A DNA stretch of 42,333 bases from Phellopilus nigrolimitatus. Lineage: Eukaryota > Basidiomycota > Agaricomycetes > Hymenochaetales > Hymenochaetaceae. Below are positions 20,206 to 30,462 of the stretch, in pieces. Where the stretch lies: NCBI GenBank assembly GCA_021029095.1, contig JAJOHG010000225.1, positions 1 through 42,333 on the forward strand, given 5' to 3'. The notes beneath the pieces were generated by a model. It was not told where the DNA came from and searched no databases. It saw only the letters and a program-made list of their open reading frames with translations. Made by a program: the position numbers and the translations under genes. Within the stretch, counting starts at the first letter, position 1; every line of letters begins with the position of its first letter.

Positions 20206-21327
20206 TTACCATTTTCTCTTCGCTATCTCCAAGCCCAACTCTCCTAGGGCTCTGTATTGGGACTTCTTGATGTTATCAGGAACAGTGAGTTTTTTCAGTG
20301 ATTTAAATCTTTTGTCGCGAGATCGAGAATGTACCAAATTCTGAAGCTTTTCAAAGCTGGGGAAGGGGCCACTGAGAGAAATTTCTAGTTCCTCAAGGTT
20401 AGGACAATAAGGATGCGCTCCACTACTTGCTGCCAGTGCATCCAGAATTGATTCTGTCGTTGGAGCTACTTTCAAATAGACTAGGTTGGGACATTGATTC
20501 AGGTATTTCAATACACTAGTAGTTTCTGTGATTTGGTAGTAGCAGAAAGTGAGCTTTTCAAGCATTTGTGGCTTTGAGCAGTGCAGAAGATCCTTAACAA
20601 TACTTGAGGTGTCCAATTCAGTCCCACCCACATTCACATATAAGTCAGTCAATGCAGGAAACGTAAGCTGTGCAAGCAATGGCCCTATGTGTGAATACTT
20701 GTCTCCAAAGATATGTAGCTTAGAGACATTAGCAAGTTTCCACACATGAGGAGGGGAGAGTTGATGATGCTCTGGCTGTTTTATATTAGTAGAAACATCA
20801 AGTGTCTTTAATTCTGGAGCTCGTTTAATCCACCACATAATAGACTCTGTAGATGGGCTGCCAGATAATTCAAGACCAGTGAGCCGTGCATACCCAGAAT
20901 GTCTACCTTTGGGTTGCAGAGTGAGGGCAGTGGAATATGCTTTCCAGGCAGAATATTTATCATTCTTCTCGTCATCAACTTCAAGTTTGAATTCCTGGAG
21001 CTGCGGTGCATTGTCAAGATTGGTCATTGCATGCAACAGACCCTTGACCACAGAGAAGTTTTCCACATAAATCTTCAGTGTATGCCAGCGGTGCTGACAA
21101 GTGAGAAGCAGGTTAACAATCTCTTTCATTTCTTTGCAATACTCTTCATAGCTGCTGTGTTCAATCAAGTGCATGTATGAGAACTTGATGGAGATGGGGA
21201 CATTTCCAGAGTTTTCTATCCATCTTTTCAGTTGGTCAAGGAATATTGCTGGATTGAGTTTTTTTCCATCTCTTGTTGTGTTATCAAGTTTAATCTCTGG
21301 TGGGAGCTTATTCAATTGAGATGGCAT
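20206..21327 (-). CDS. Leucine-rich-repeat-like protein, intronless, F-box-family relative
   Basis: A single uninterrupted frame of 373 aa from MPSQLNKLPPEIK. An upstream in-frame ATG would add 37 residues of poor quality, so the inner ATG was chosen; a TATAAAT lies 78 bp before it. The sequence LDQLKRWIENSGNVPISIKF, followed by CQHRWHTLKIYV, matches the part that follows the F-box in many agaricomycete F-box proteins. Degenerate leucine-rich repeats then run to the end (LTGLELSG, APELKTLDVS, VSKLHIFGD, FPALTDLYVN, CPNLVYLKV, CPNLEELEIS, FKSLKKLTVP). No F-box itself is visible, so binding to Skp1 is doubtful. The gene is visibly richer in A/T-ending codons than its neighbours and has no intron, which may mean gene transfer inside the genome or origin as a retrocopy. 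Confidence 0.75.
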   Translation of the reverse strand: MPSQLNKLPPEIKLDNTTRDGKKLNPAIFLDQLKRWIENSGNVPISIKFSYMHLIEHSSYEEYCKEMKEIVNLLLTCQHRWHTLKIYVENFSVVKGLLHAMTNLDNAPQLQEFKLEVDDEKNDKYSAWKAYSTALTLQPKGRHSGYARLTGLELSGSPSTESIMWWIKRAPELKTLDVSTNIKQPEHHQLSPPHVWKLANVSKLHIFGDKYSHIGPLLAQLTFPALTDLYVNVGGTELDTSSIVKDLLHCSKPQMLEKLTFCYYQITETTSVLKYLNQCPNLVYLKVAPTTESILDALAASSGAHPYCPNLEELEISLSGPFPSFEKLQNLVHSRSRDKRFKSLKKLTVPDNIKKSQYRALGELGLEIAKRKW

Positions 21328-21404
21328 GATATGAAGCAAGTGTGTGTGTTGGGGACAGTTGTGTGAAGTAGCGGAAGATGGGGCAATTGAGAGGAAATAA
21401 TAAG

Positions 21405-21411
21405 ATTTATA
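21405..21411 (-). promoter_or_regulatory. TATA box of the leucine-rich-repeat-like gene
   Basis: TATAAAT on the minus strand, 78 bp before the chosen start codon. Confidence 0.4.
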
Positions 21412-21438
21412 CTTCTGCTTCACTGTATTAAATAACAT

Positions 21439-22246
21439 GTTCTAGCAGCAATGCTAAAGTTCTGTTTGGTTTGCAGTTCAACCAAGAGGCTGAAACTGCA
21501 AACTGTGTAATTTCGGCACTAAGAAATACTCAAATTAAAGCAAAACTACTAATTACTTGCCAGGTTGAGTTAGAATCTCCCCCTGGGTCTTCGCCGCTAG
21601 GCACCGACTGCTCAAAGTACATACAGTATCGAACCCGGCTTCCGGCTGCGCTCCAGTGCGCACGCCTCGACAGACCACCGCCACGCGAAGAGCCCCATCG
21701 GTAGGTAAATCCGGCGACGTCGTCACATACTGTATACTCGCGGTGATTCTGTGGGGTTGATGATGGAGTTAGCGTTTGCGGGCACTCGCCACGTCAGACG
21801 TTTCTCCGGCGCTGGTCTGCAGTAGCTCGACTTCTCTTCCAGAGTTGTGATCTTCTGTATCGGCAAAAGCTTGATGCACCAACTGATGAAGAGATACATG
21901 TAATTTGTAATTCCCCGACTACTGCTTAGGGAAGGTACGTTTCCCAAAACGCATTTCTGCGTGACGCGGTCGCTATGATGCAGTTTCCATCGGACGTATT
22001 AGTCACAGTATACACAGCTCCGCTCTGGTCGTCCCCGTACGCTCGTCCCGCCTGTGCCAGTGATACCGCCACGGTCCCTCCCCCCACCGCCGTCTCCCCC
22101 GTCTCCCCCGCCGACAACAAAACGACAGCGCCAACGCCAGCAACAGCGTCAACGACTGTGGCCCCCAGGCATCTCCAGGCGTGGTCCCGCGGCGCGGCCG
22201 TCCCGTCCACTCGCACACACCGGCTCCGCCCCCGCCCGCGCACACG
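21439..22246. other. Divergent intergenic region
   Basis: About 0.8 kb. The first 130 bp continue the AT-rich character of the leucine-rich-repeat-like gene; after about 21570 the sequence turns GC-rich. It should hold two divergent promoters. No repeat boundary or other gene could be fixed. Confidence 0.4.
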
Positions 22247-22919
22247 ATGAGCGCCATCCCGAGCCTCTCGACCGTGCTCTCGCTCCTCTCCCTCTTCACG
22301 ACCGTCTTCGCGCTCGCGCGCGTCGGCGCCGCCGCGTTCTCCGCGAACCAGACCCACGCGCAGGTGCTCCAGCACCCGCCGCTCCACCTCGCCGGCGCCG
22401 GCGGCATGTCGCTCGCGCAGGCCGTGCGCTGTGGCGTCGCCGCGGAGCGCGGGAAGGACGGGCTGAAGGGCGCGGACGGCGTGGGCTTCGCCGCGGGCTA
22501 CGTCGGCGGCCACGAGCTCGTGCGCATGCCCTGGTCGTCCGTTCACAGGCAAGGGCTCGTATTCTCTCCGCGTGAGTCCCTCGCATGAGATGGTCTCCCA
22601 GCGTGCAGTGCTTAATGACATGGCCCGCCTGTTTTTCATTCCCCCTTCCACGCGCACGATCTCTTTCTCTTTTTCGTGTCCAGCGTCACCGTTCCCAGAT
22701 AAGCAAAGACCGCTATCTATGGCGAAGCTCATCATGTCCCGACATGTATGTGGCACCCTCTCTATTACTATCGTGTACATACTCACCTCCAGTCTTTATT
22801 CTCCTACCTCTTAGAACCAACGCAGACCAAGCAGACCTCCGCCTACGCGACGGCCACCGGGCCTTGCACCGTCACCTTCTCCCCGGTCGCAGCTGACAGA
22901 GGAAGTAGCAGTAGTATGA
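22247..22919 (+). CDS. Hypothetical protein with N-terminal hydrophobic segment
   Basis: Three exons in phase, 22247-22571, 22684-22745 and 22815-22919, encode 163 aa. The N terminus (LSTVLSLLSLFTTVFALARV) is a hydrophobic segment fit for a membrane anchor or signal sequence, followed by AAFSANQTHAQVLQ. The middle contains GMSLAQAVRCGVAAERGKDG and GYVGGHELVRMPWSSVHRQG, an ordered-looking stretch. The last exon is basic and Pro/Arg-rich (NQRRPSRPPPTRRPP). If exon 1 is read through instead, the protein stops 5 codons later at 22588. The pattern resembles small uncharacterised basidiomycete proteins; I cannot assign a function. The first exon is well supported, the last two less so. Confidence 0.5.
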
Positions 22920-24726
22920 TATGGCGCCTTCCGCCGCCCCACTTTCGTCACATTTCGCGGCTTTTCGTTCATTCCTGCCCTTTCGCCTTTGCTCGCCACC
23001 AGCTCGTATGCCTGGCTCCGCCTGCGCACTCCACCTCAAATTGCATCCCACGCCCCCCTCCGATGCCTTCTGCACGTACATACATACACATACATGCTCT
23101 CACGGACGGATTACTTACTTATGCCCATATTTCCCCTGTTACCGCTCACGTTGCCCCCCGGGTTGGCCTGCCGGCTCCACCACCATTACATCTTCGGCGA
23201 TTCTAACTTCATGTTATCTATTTGGAGGCGGACTGTTTATGTGTTGTTCTTTATCTTCGTTTCTTCTCGTCTTTTCATTTTTCTTTCCCTTCTTTCGCTT
23301 ACCGCTCCCCGCTCGCGCACGAGTACTGGTTTACTTTGTGGCCCCAGAGAGATGGGGTCCGTATCGCTTGGCCGTGCTGGTGCGACGGGTAGTATGTATG
23401 CATGTATATATTTTTGCTGCTGGCGACACCAGCAATCCTTTGCGGACCCTTCGTGTGTGCAGCGTAGCGAGAGTTGGCGGGTCTGGATGCATAGTACAGT
23501 ACATACGCGGTTGCAGACGTGCAAGAACCTCTCAACATTAACTTCGAATGTCGCCGATCTCGCACGGCAGGAAATTCGAAGACGAGGCTGTCGCTATATA
23601 CATAGGCAGCACATCCACCGGTACGCGGTACGCGCGCTGCGGTTGCACCCCCCAGTTGCAGCCGTTTCGCGTTCTTTGCTTTTTTTCTCCTTATTCGAAT
23701 TCGAAAGGGAAGAAGGACCTCGAGATTGCAACGACTACCGTATGCATGTACTTTGCTCAAAAAGTGATGCGTGCAAATTGTTCTTCGAACCTTCGGGCAT
23801 TTCCAACCGTCTTCCGCGTACTTCTGTGCTTGCAGCCTTAGGGAGAGTATGTAAGCAGCTGGAAGAGGAATAGACCGTCCAAAGTTTGCCACCTTTGCAA
23901 GCTCCAAAATCTCTGCTCGGTTTTTTCTTTTTTTCTTTCTCTATAGTGATGCGTACCGTCTACACTTCGCTGACTTGCCTACCGCCAGCCTCAAGGAGTG
24001 GTAATGGTAGCATTTAATTTCAGCTCCCCCGAATATTTGAGTTTCTCTAACTGAAATAAGCTTTTGAAGGCCGCCCACTGAAGCTCAGAGTCTAACCTCA
24101 TTAGAACTTCAGATTTTTGTCCCTTTTGATCTCGAATGAAATCCGAATTACTTCGACGGCGCCTCGAGGACGGGGCGCTTTTCGTCTGTCTGTGGACTGT
24201 TTGAATGCCTGGTGAAATGAACGGCCTTGTGACTCCAGCTGCCCCGCTCGTGCATCTTGTCCCGCTCCTTCGCACAACTGACGCCGCGGCCGATAGCTCT
24301 AGTATCTGATCAACGACTCTGCGCTGCGCCTACTCTACACTCTGCAGTCAAAGAGAGCCGTTTAATAAAGCGCTCGGCGTCCTGCCGCGCAGGCGACAGG
24401 TGCTCGCGTGCGCTCACGTGGCCAGAGCGCGGGGACGACTTAGACTCCGGAGAAGGGCAGTGGATCCGGGGGCGTGTCGGCCAGCAGGTCGCTTTGTTTT
24501 CCATATATGTCGCCCAAAGGCCTGTGCACCGGTCAAAGCTCCTCTGCAGGAAGGCGCATAAAATGCGCGAAAGGGCGTGCTGGATGGACGTCTCGTATCA
24601 TCGTTGCTTGTCTCTACTGCCGCCTGCCATCGCCTATCTCCCTGCGGCTGTCTGCCTCCTTCAAATCAAATATCCAAAGTACACAGAGCTTCCAGGTCAT
24701 ATTTCGGCACGGCAAACCAACACGTA
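22920..24726. other. Long intergenic region
   Basis: 1.8 kb without a supported gene. Scattered frames of 90-200 codons (for example 22921-23541 and 22989-23873 on the plus strand) are rich in Cys, Ser and Leu and overlap one another, as in non-coding DNA. The last 300 bp, with TATAT at 24505, probably hold the promoter of the next gene. Confidence 0.4.
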
Positions 24727-25975
24727 ATGCGTCTGTTCTTCCAGCCGTCCTCGGTCTCGCCGTTCTGCACGTGCACCGCGCATGCCCTCCCGCCCAGCTC
24801 CCCAGAGACGGAGCGTCTCTGGCAGAGCATCCCGAGCGGAGCCAAGCCGAGCCCGCACATGTCTCCGAGCGAACTGCGGGACGACATGCATGACGACCTG
24901 CCCATCTTCAGCGTGCACGATATGCGTCTGCGGATCTCAAGTGACTCTCTCATGCCATCTTCTTGGTCGAAAGACGGCTTGTCCGAGCCCCTGTCCGCGA
25001 GCTCCGAATCGTCGGGCGCAGGCTGGAGCGACGGCGGTTGGAGTACGTCCGACTCGGCGGGCGCGAGCGCCGGCACGGGCGCCACCACGCCGTCGCCGGG
25101 CCGCTCGTCTTTCCTGTCGCTCTCCGACTCGGAGTGCGAAGACGCGCCCGACGCGCTCCGCGCGGCGCACTTCGTCTACCGGCGCGCGCTGGACAGCGCA
25201 GATGCGGCGGGCCCGGAGGCCCTGCTGAAGAGCGTCGCGGAGGCGATGCGGATGGTCCCGGACGTGAGCGCCGCGCTGCTGCGCGCGACGCTGCGGAGCG
25301 TGGCGGTCCGGTCGTTCAAGGAGATGTGGAAGGAGGTACGCAAGTCCCGATTGCATAAATCACTATTCGTATAGTCTCGACATATCCCGCTGAGCCGCAC
25401 CGTCAGCGATCCGCGCTCTGGCACGCCATCGAGCGCGCCGCGCACCCCCACCCCTCCTGTCTCCCCTCGGAAGACGGCGCGTACGGCGCGTACGGCGCGC
25501 CCGCGCTGCAGCTCGCCGCCTTCGCGGGGACGCTCTTCGCGCTCGACGTCCTGGGCGCGCGCGATCTCCAGGCGTGCATCGGCTGCGTGCGCGGGGCGCC
25601 GGCGCCGGCGCGCCTCGCGCTGCACGCGCTGCGCGCGCTCGTGGAGTGCGCGGGCGACAAGATGTGCCGCTCGAAGAACAGGCCGTACGCGGACGCGCTG
25701 TGTGCGGAGCTCGCGGCGCGCGTCTGGGACCGGGACGCGCAGCTGGTGGTTCTCGTGCGTGTTTTTTTCTTTCTTACTGTAACATGGCTTTGAGGGCGCG
25801 CGATGCTTATATGTAACGCGTTTTTTTTTCCGTCGGTTTGTAGCAGATACGGGACACCATCGCGCGCTATTTCGAAGTCCAGACAGGTAAGCGCGAGCGG
25901 TCCGTCAAGGCGGCAGCGACCAAGTCGCGACCTCGAAGAATAATCCTCGCATCCTTGTCCTGTTCTACGCATTGA
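24727..25975 (+). CDS. Unknown agaricomycete protein with helical (MIF4G/ARM-like) C-terminal half
   Basis: Three exons in phase 0, 24727-25335, 25407-25754 and 25844-25975, encode 362 aa. Residues 1 to about 145 are Ser/Pro/Asp-rich and probably disordered (SDGGWSTSDSAGASAGTG). From about 150 a series of amphipathic helices begins: ALRAAHFVYRRALDSAD, LLKSVAEAMRMVPDVSAALL, FAGTLFALDVLGARDL and LALHALRALVECAGDKMCRS. This helical-repeat pattern resembles MIF4G or armadillo-like folds, but I see no diagnostic motif. The third acceptor may be the TAG at 25843 or the CAG at 25846; the choice changes one Gln. The final exon is basic (KRERSVKAAATKSRPRR). No clear relation to the neighbours. Confidence 0.65.
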
Positions 25976-26382
25976 GAGGAGGCAGTCAGACTGAAACAAC
26001 CAAATCATGAAGCCTTACTTGTATTAGCCTCTTTTTTTCTTCTGATAAATGCACCCAAATCTCAAGATCAAGATTGACTTCTGGCGTAAACGGTTTCGGG
26101 TCGTTACACAAAGAGGATAGTCGAGAACCCTTCAAAATCCGTCCTTCCGAGGCTTCTGAGTCACTTGGATGACATTGACATCGTCAATCATAGATTGCAC
26201 ATCTGACATGGCCGTCCTTATTCGGCGCTTATTTTGCTCAAATGGAAGCCAATAAAAGCATGCTTCGACGAAACTGGCTTCTGCGGAATAAAACAATTGT
26301 GAATACCTAATACACAAAAGAACGACATCACGCCCAAGCAATAAAAAAAACATTAGTGTCCCTGTGTTAAAATACGCAATAA
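25976..26382. other. Convergent intergenic region
   Basis: 407 bp between two convergent genes, AT-rich in 26280-26360. It should contain both 3' UTRs. Nothing else is seen. Confidence 0.4.
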
Positions 26383-28422
26383 TTAGAACTTCCACCCTCC
26401 CGCCAGCGCCATCACACGATCTGGGTCGTACTGCGCCCGGATCGTCTGCAGCCGATCCAGATTGCCTTCGTAGATCCGCGACACGGCCGTCCCATTGACG
26501 GCGTAGTTGCCGTAGAGCGCGGCGTCGGCGATGTCCTGGCCCTGCGCGTCCGCCGCCGCCGTGATCGTCGCCGCGCTCTGCACGATCGCGTCGTGGAAGT
26601 AGGCGTCGCCCGTCTCGAGGACCCATGCGTAGTAGATGTTGAGCGGGAGGAGGCCGCGCGCGCGCGAGGCCGGGTACGCGGAGTCGGAGCCGTGCGAGAA
26701 GATGGAGGGGAGGAAGGGCTCGATGTCGTAAGAAATGAACGTGCCGGTAGAAAAGAGCGAGGCGAGGTTTGCACCCCAGAACTGCGAACAATACATGCAT
26801 GTCTAGTTATCGACGAAGTAGAGAATGAGGGGAAGTGGATACTTACGATTGTCTCGTTTACTATAACATTCATAAGGTCTTGGCTGAATTCTTCCACCGT
26901 GACTGTATGGAATGCACCGCTACCGTAATTCTCATCAGCAAATTCAAGGTAGATGTCTAAAAATGAATGAAAGAAAAAATAGAAACCTACCGCATACCGG
27001 CAGTCGCGTTCGAAGGAGCAGATTGCACCAAAGAAATGAGCGAGCGCGTCGAGATATCCTTTGAGAGAGGCTCAATAGCAAGGAATTCGTCGAAAATCCC
27101 GTCGGGAGGAGTTGGTGCATCGTAAAATACGTTGAGTGTCGCACCAGCCTGTTTGAAGCGGTAAGTTCCTGAAGTTCATCAACCGGTAAGGGAGATACAG
27201 ACCAAGCCCTCCAATACATTTAGCTCAGCGATGACCGCGGCTTTAGGGTCTGTGAGGTTTGCATTGAAGTTACTCGTCGCCGTCGCGAGCGCATCGATCT
27301 TATCTCCCGTGAACACGATCAGTCCGCCCCAAACGTCGGTCTGAGGATACGTCTTGAGCGTGAACTTTGTCACGATGCCCTTTGGAGGAAGATCCGTCCA
27401 TCAAGAGATCTATGAGTGTGGGTAAACGGGCTCACGAAGTTGTTGAAGCCGCCCTGTGAAGAAAACGGCCGAAGCAATCAAAATTAAGCTAAATTCTTCG
27501 CTAAAACTGTGTGCGCACTCTAAGACCGAAGAAAAGATCCGGGTTCGACGAGGATGTCACAGTCGTAACCGTACCATTGGGCAGAACGAGCTCGAACGAC
27601 TGCACGGTGTCAATAGTCAGGCCAAATTGGTTTGTCTTCCAAGAATAACCTGGTCAGCCATCCAAATGAATCAATCAATCGAATTCTAACACTTCCAATT
27701 TGAGTGCACCCGCACCTCCACCAAGCGTGAAGCCAGCAACGCCGACGCCGGTAACGCGCCCACCGACGACGCTGACATTGTACCCCTCCAATGCAGAGTA
27801 GACGTCATCCCATATAAGACCTGGTCCGATATCTACCGTGCCAGCGTCCGCGTTATACACGACCTCGTTGAAACGCGTCATCGCGATCTGCACGCCCTCC
27901 GTGGACGAGAATCCCGGATTCGAAGTGTGTCCACCTCCTTTCACCTATGCAACAGCCGGTAGCCCCATGACTTAGCTTGTTGCAAACTGATCGGGAGAAG
28001 GAAGAAGTGCGTACCGCAAAAGGAGTCTGCGCTGATCCAAGAATTCGGAGCTGTTATATATAGGTATCAGTTTCAGCTGGCAGGATACGTAAGTTCGAAA
28101 GCAATACGCACAATGGCGCCGACGTCAGCTGCACTGCCGGGCTCGACAGAGCAAGCAGACGACTGCGAGCTCGAAGACGCCCAATGTGCAATATCTGAGC
28201 TGTATTGAACGCTCACTAGGAGCTCATTAATATTTTATGGATTTGCAAGTCGGACGGTGACGCACAAGGATAATATACATCAGACGAGCTCGACACGTTG
28301 TCTACAATTTGTTTGCAGACGTCGGTGTACCCCAGTGCGCGCTCCCGCATATGAGACATGCCTGCTGCGCCCGCTGCAGCCGAGAGCAGGACGGACGAAA
28401 GCAAAATGATCTTGGCTCTCAT
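26383..28422 (-). CDS. Secreted FAD-linked oxidase, berberine-bridge-enzyme type
   Basis: Extracellular flavoprotein oxidase of the VAO/BBE family; members oxidise sugars, alcohols or secondary metabolites with oxygen. Ten exons: 28422-28266, 28215-28112, 28050-28015, 27944-27716, 27649-27519, 27453-27436 (only 18 nt), 27379-27203, 27148-26998, 26956-26847 and 26781-26383, giving 503 aa. A signal peptide is visible (IILLSSVLLSAAAGAAG). The FAD-binding domain shows VYYPLSVQYSSDIAHWASSS, VKGGGHTSNPGFSS with His105 as the likely covalent FAD site, and GGRVTGVGVAGFTLGGG. Val163 stands where bicovalent members have Cys, so only one covalent bond is expected. The C-terminal BBE segment has NIYYAWV and the closing YDPDRVMALAGGWKF. 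The micro-exon encodes GGFNNF, which is conserved in the family, so it is real. Substrate unknown. Confidence 0.92.
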
Positions 28423-28515
28423 TGTGGCTCTCGTTGTGGCGGCTATGGTGGCGAGGATGTGGAAACGAGTCGAGCGAAGACGGACCTCGAGGAGCAGACA
28501 AGATCACGACACCCG

Positions 28516-28524
28516 CCTTTTATT
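28516..28524 (-). promoter_or_regulatory. TATA-like element before the FAD oxidase
   Basis: AATAAAAGG on the minus strand, 94 bp before the start codon. Confidence 0.35.
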
Positions 28525-29416
28525 CTGACGTTCTGAAGTCGCCGTGGAGCCAGGAACCGGCCTTGCTTGTAACCGCCCGCATCCTCCGAAGATCCCATCA
28601 AGTCAGCATTCAAAAAAAGAGTTAAAGAATAGACGAAGTCAGCGGACTACATGAAACTTGAATGTATAGCACAATGACATACAGGTACGCGAAGCCCAGC
28701 AATGAAGAGACAACGAGGTTAGTGTGAGAGTGTGAGTAATGCCCAGTATCTTCAATGCCGCTCCCCTTCCATGCATACAAATGCGATGCGGCGGAATAGG
28801 TACGCCGATCTCATCGAAGGACTTCGAAATTGGAGTTTTGACGTAAAGAACATTACAGCCTTCTGTAAGTCACTTCGCTCTCGGCCCGCTTAAACTTGAA
28901 GAACCAGTGAAGAACCGTATTTGTGGATTGCCTGGAAGAAATAACTCATTACAAACAGATCTGAAAGACCGAAAGATCTGGAGAAAGAACCATTCCGCAC
29001 TTGAGCCAATGAAAGCGCAGTATCAAGTAAGCAGTCATACTCGTCATAACCTCCAGGGCATTGGGTGACTACGAAAAGAAAGATTTCGAGGCAATCTCCC
29101 TTTCTTGGGCTCCACACTGTCATCATTGCTGGAAAGCACTGTACTATCTCGCAACGGGAAAGTTTGATGCGCTTGGGACCTAGATATGATAGAAATAATG
29201 TTAATGGGTATTGACACGATGGCGTTTGAGATAAACAGGACATATCACTGGCCAAGAAATCCTCAGTACTGAGCCTTTCGGTAAGTTTGAGCGGAGGCGG
29301 TAAAATACCAACAAGTCCTCCAAAATTACAACCGAGTCTTTACTATCAGATACTTAAGGAACGCGGGGTGTTTCTATTGCTGATGAGGCAGTCATGATGA
29401 AATAAGTGTGCCTGTA
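28525..29416. other. Intergenic region with a doubtful small gene
   Basis: 0.9 kb. On the minus strand a frame of 121 codons (29255-28890) could be an exon: a plausible intron, with donor GTTTAT near 29248 and acceptor ATCTAG near 29182, would join SDMSC to PKRIKLSRCEIVQC. The peptide is rich in Cys and aromatic residues and matches nothing I know. No reliable start exon was found, so I do not call a gene. Confidence 0.3.
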
Positions 29417-29663
29417 CAGCGGTTAAAAGAGAAAGCCCTGGCTAGCGCACGACGCGATGTCGTTTCGCGGTGTCACCTATGGTACGCTGTCAGCTCAAAT
29501 CATCCAAAAAAACAATACTTAGTTTTTGTTTCTCATATGTATTGGAGTATTAAAGGCAAAGGCTCGCATAGTTTCACAGCATCTGTTGGCATTTTTTATG
29601 CGAACGGCGTGGATGAGAACCACCTTCCTATTTAGGGGGGCCGAAGACTTTTCTGACCACCCG
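29417..29663. mobile_element. Degenerate second copy of the MITE family, 247 bp
   Basis: The right end (29617-29663, ACCACCTTCCTATTTAGGGG onwards) is nearly the same as the right inverted repeat of the element at 19037-19437, with a few substitutions and small gaps. Interior pieces also align in the same order, for example AGCTCAAATCA and TTTCACAG...GGATG. The left end (TACAGCGGTTAAAAGAGAAAG) is badly worn. TA lies on both sides. It ends 132 bp before the RPL27 start codon, so it occupies the RPL27 promoter region. It has no coding capacity. Confidence 0.7.
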
Positions 29664-29795
29664 TAAAACTATACAGTTTAACGTTAAGTAAGCAGTGAGA
29701 AAGTAGCCGGTAATTGCCGAAAACACCATTCAGGTCGTCGGTGCAAACAAGCCTGATCGCCAGAAAGTTCGTGCCAACGTTCGCCAACCACCAAT

Positions 29796-30462
29796 ATGGT
29801 CAAAAGTGCGTGTGGTTTGTTTGTATAGTTCATTAGAAACAGCTGACACTTTTGTTTGTAAAAAGTCTACAAGCCCGGGAAGGTATGTGATGGAACTTGT
29901 CGAATAGCAAGGAGGAACGAGAGTTAATGGTGTCCATGTTGGTGGACAGGTTGCGATTGTGCTGCAAGGCCGCCAGGCGGGCAAGAAGGTCGTCGTGATC
30001 AAGCAGCTCGATGAGGGAACCAAGGAGCGCCCGTACCCCCACGCCATCGTTGCCGGCGTCGAGCGCTACCCCCGTAAGGTGACGAAGCGCATGGGTGCGA
30101 AGAAGCTCGAGCGCAGGAACAAGGTCAAGCCTTTTATCAAGGTGCGTCGCTGCGTTTGTCTTGTTCGATTTCTTGTCATCTAAGAAGAATATGGCTAATT
30201 TCATCACGCAGGCTGTGAACTATTCACACCTTTTCCCGACCCGCTACACGCTCGAGCTTGAAGGGCTCAAGGGCGTTGTCGGCACGGACACTTTCAAGGA
30301 ACCGTCGCAACGCGAGGATGCTAAGAAGACCGTGAAGAAGCTGTTCGAGGACCGCTACACGAGCGGGAAGAACAAATGGTTCTTCCAGGCTCTTCGGGTG
30401 AGTATCTTTTCCTACTATTCAAACCCCTTTGCCTTACGACTTTACCCTTTCCTCAGTTCTGA
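29796..30462 (+). CDS. RPL27: 60S ribosomal protein L27 (eL27)
   Basis: Structural protein of the large cytoplasmic ribosomal subunit. Five exons: 29796-29805, 29866-29882, 29950-30141, 30212-30397 and 30457-30462, giving 136 aa, exactly the family length. It starts [20 protein letters not shown] (KOW-type N-terminal domain) and contains [36 protein letters not shown], and ends KWFFQALRF. The first two exons code for only nine residues, and the last exon holds only Phe and the stop codon; both are confirmed by the conserved ends of the protein. Many small introns are normal for basidiomycete ribosomal protein genes. I looked for snoRNA boxes in its introns and saw none. Confidence 0.97.

Noticed and set aside
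28890..29255. Possible exon of a Cys-rich minus-strand gene
   Set aside because: One plausible intron boundary was seen, but no start exon or known family; left as a note in the spacer entry.
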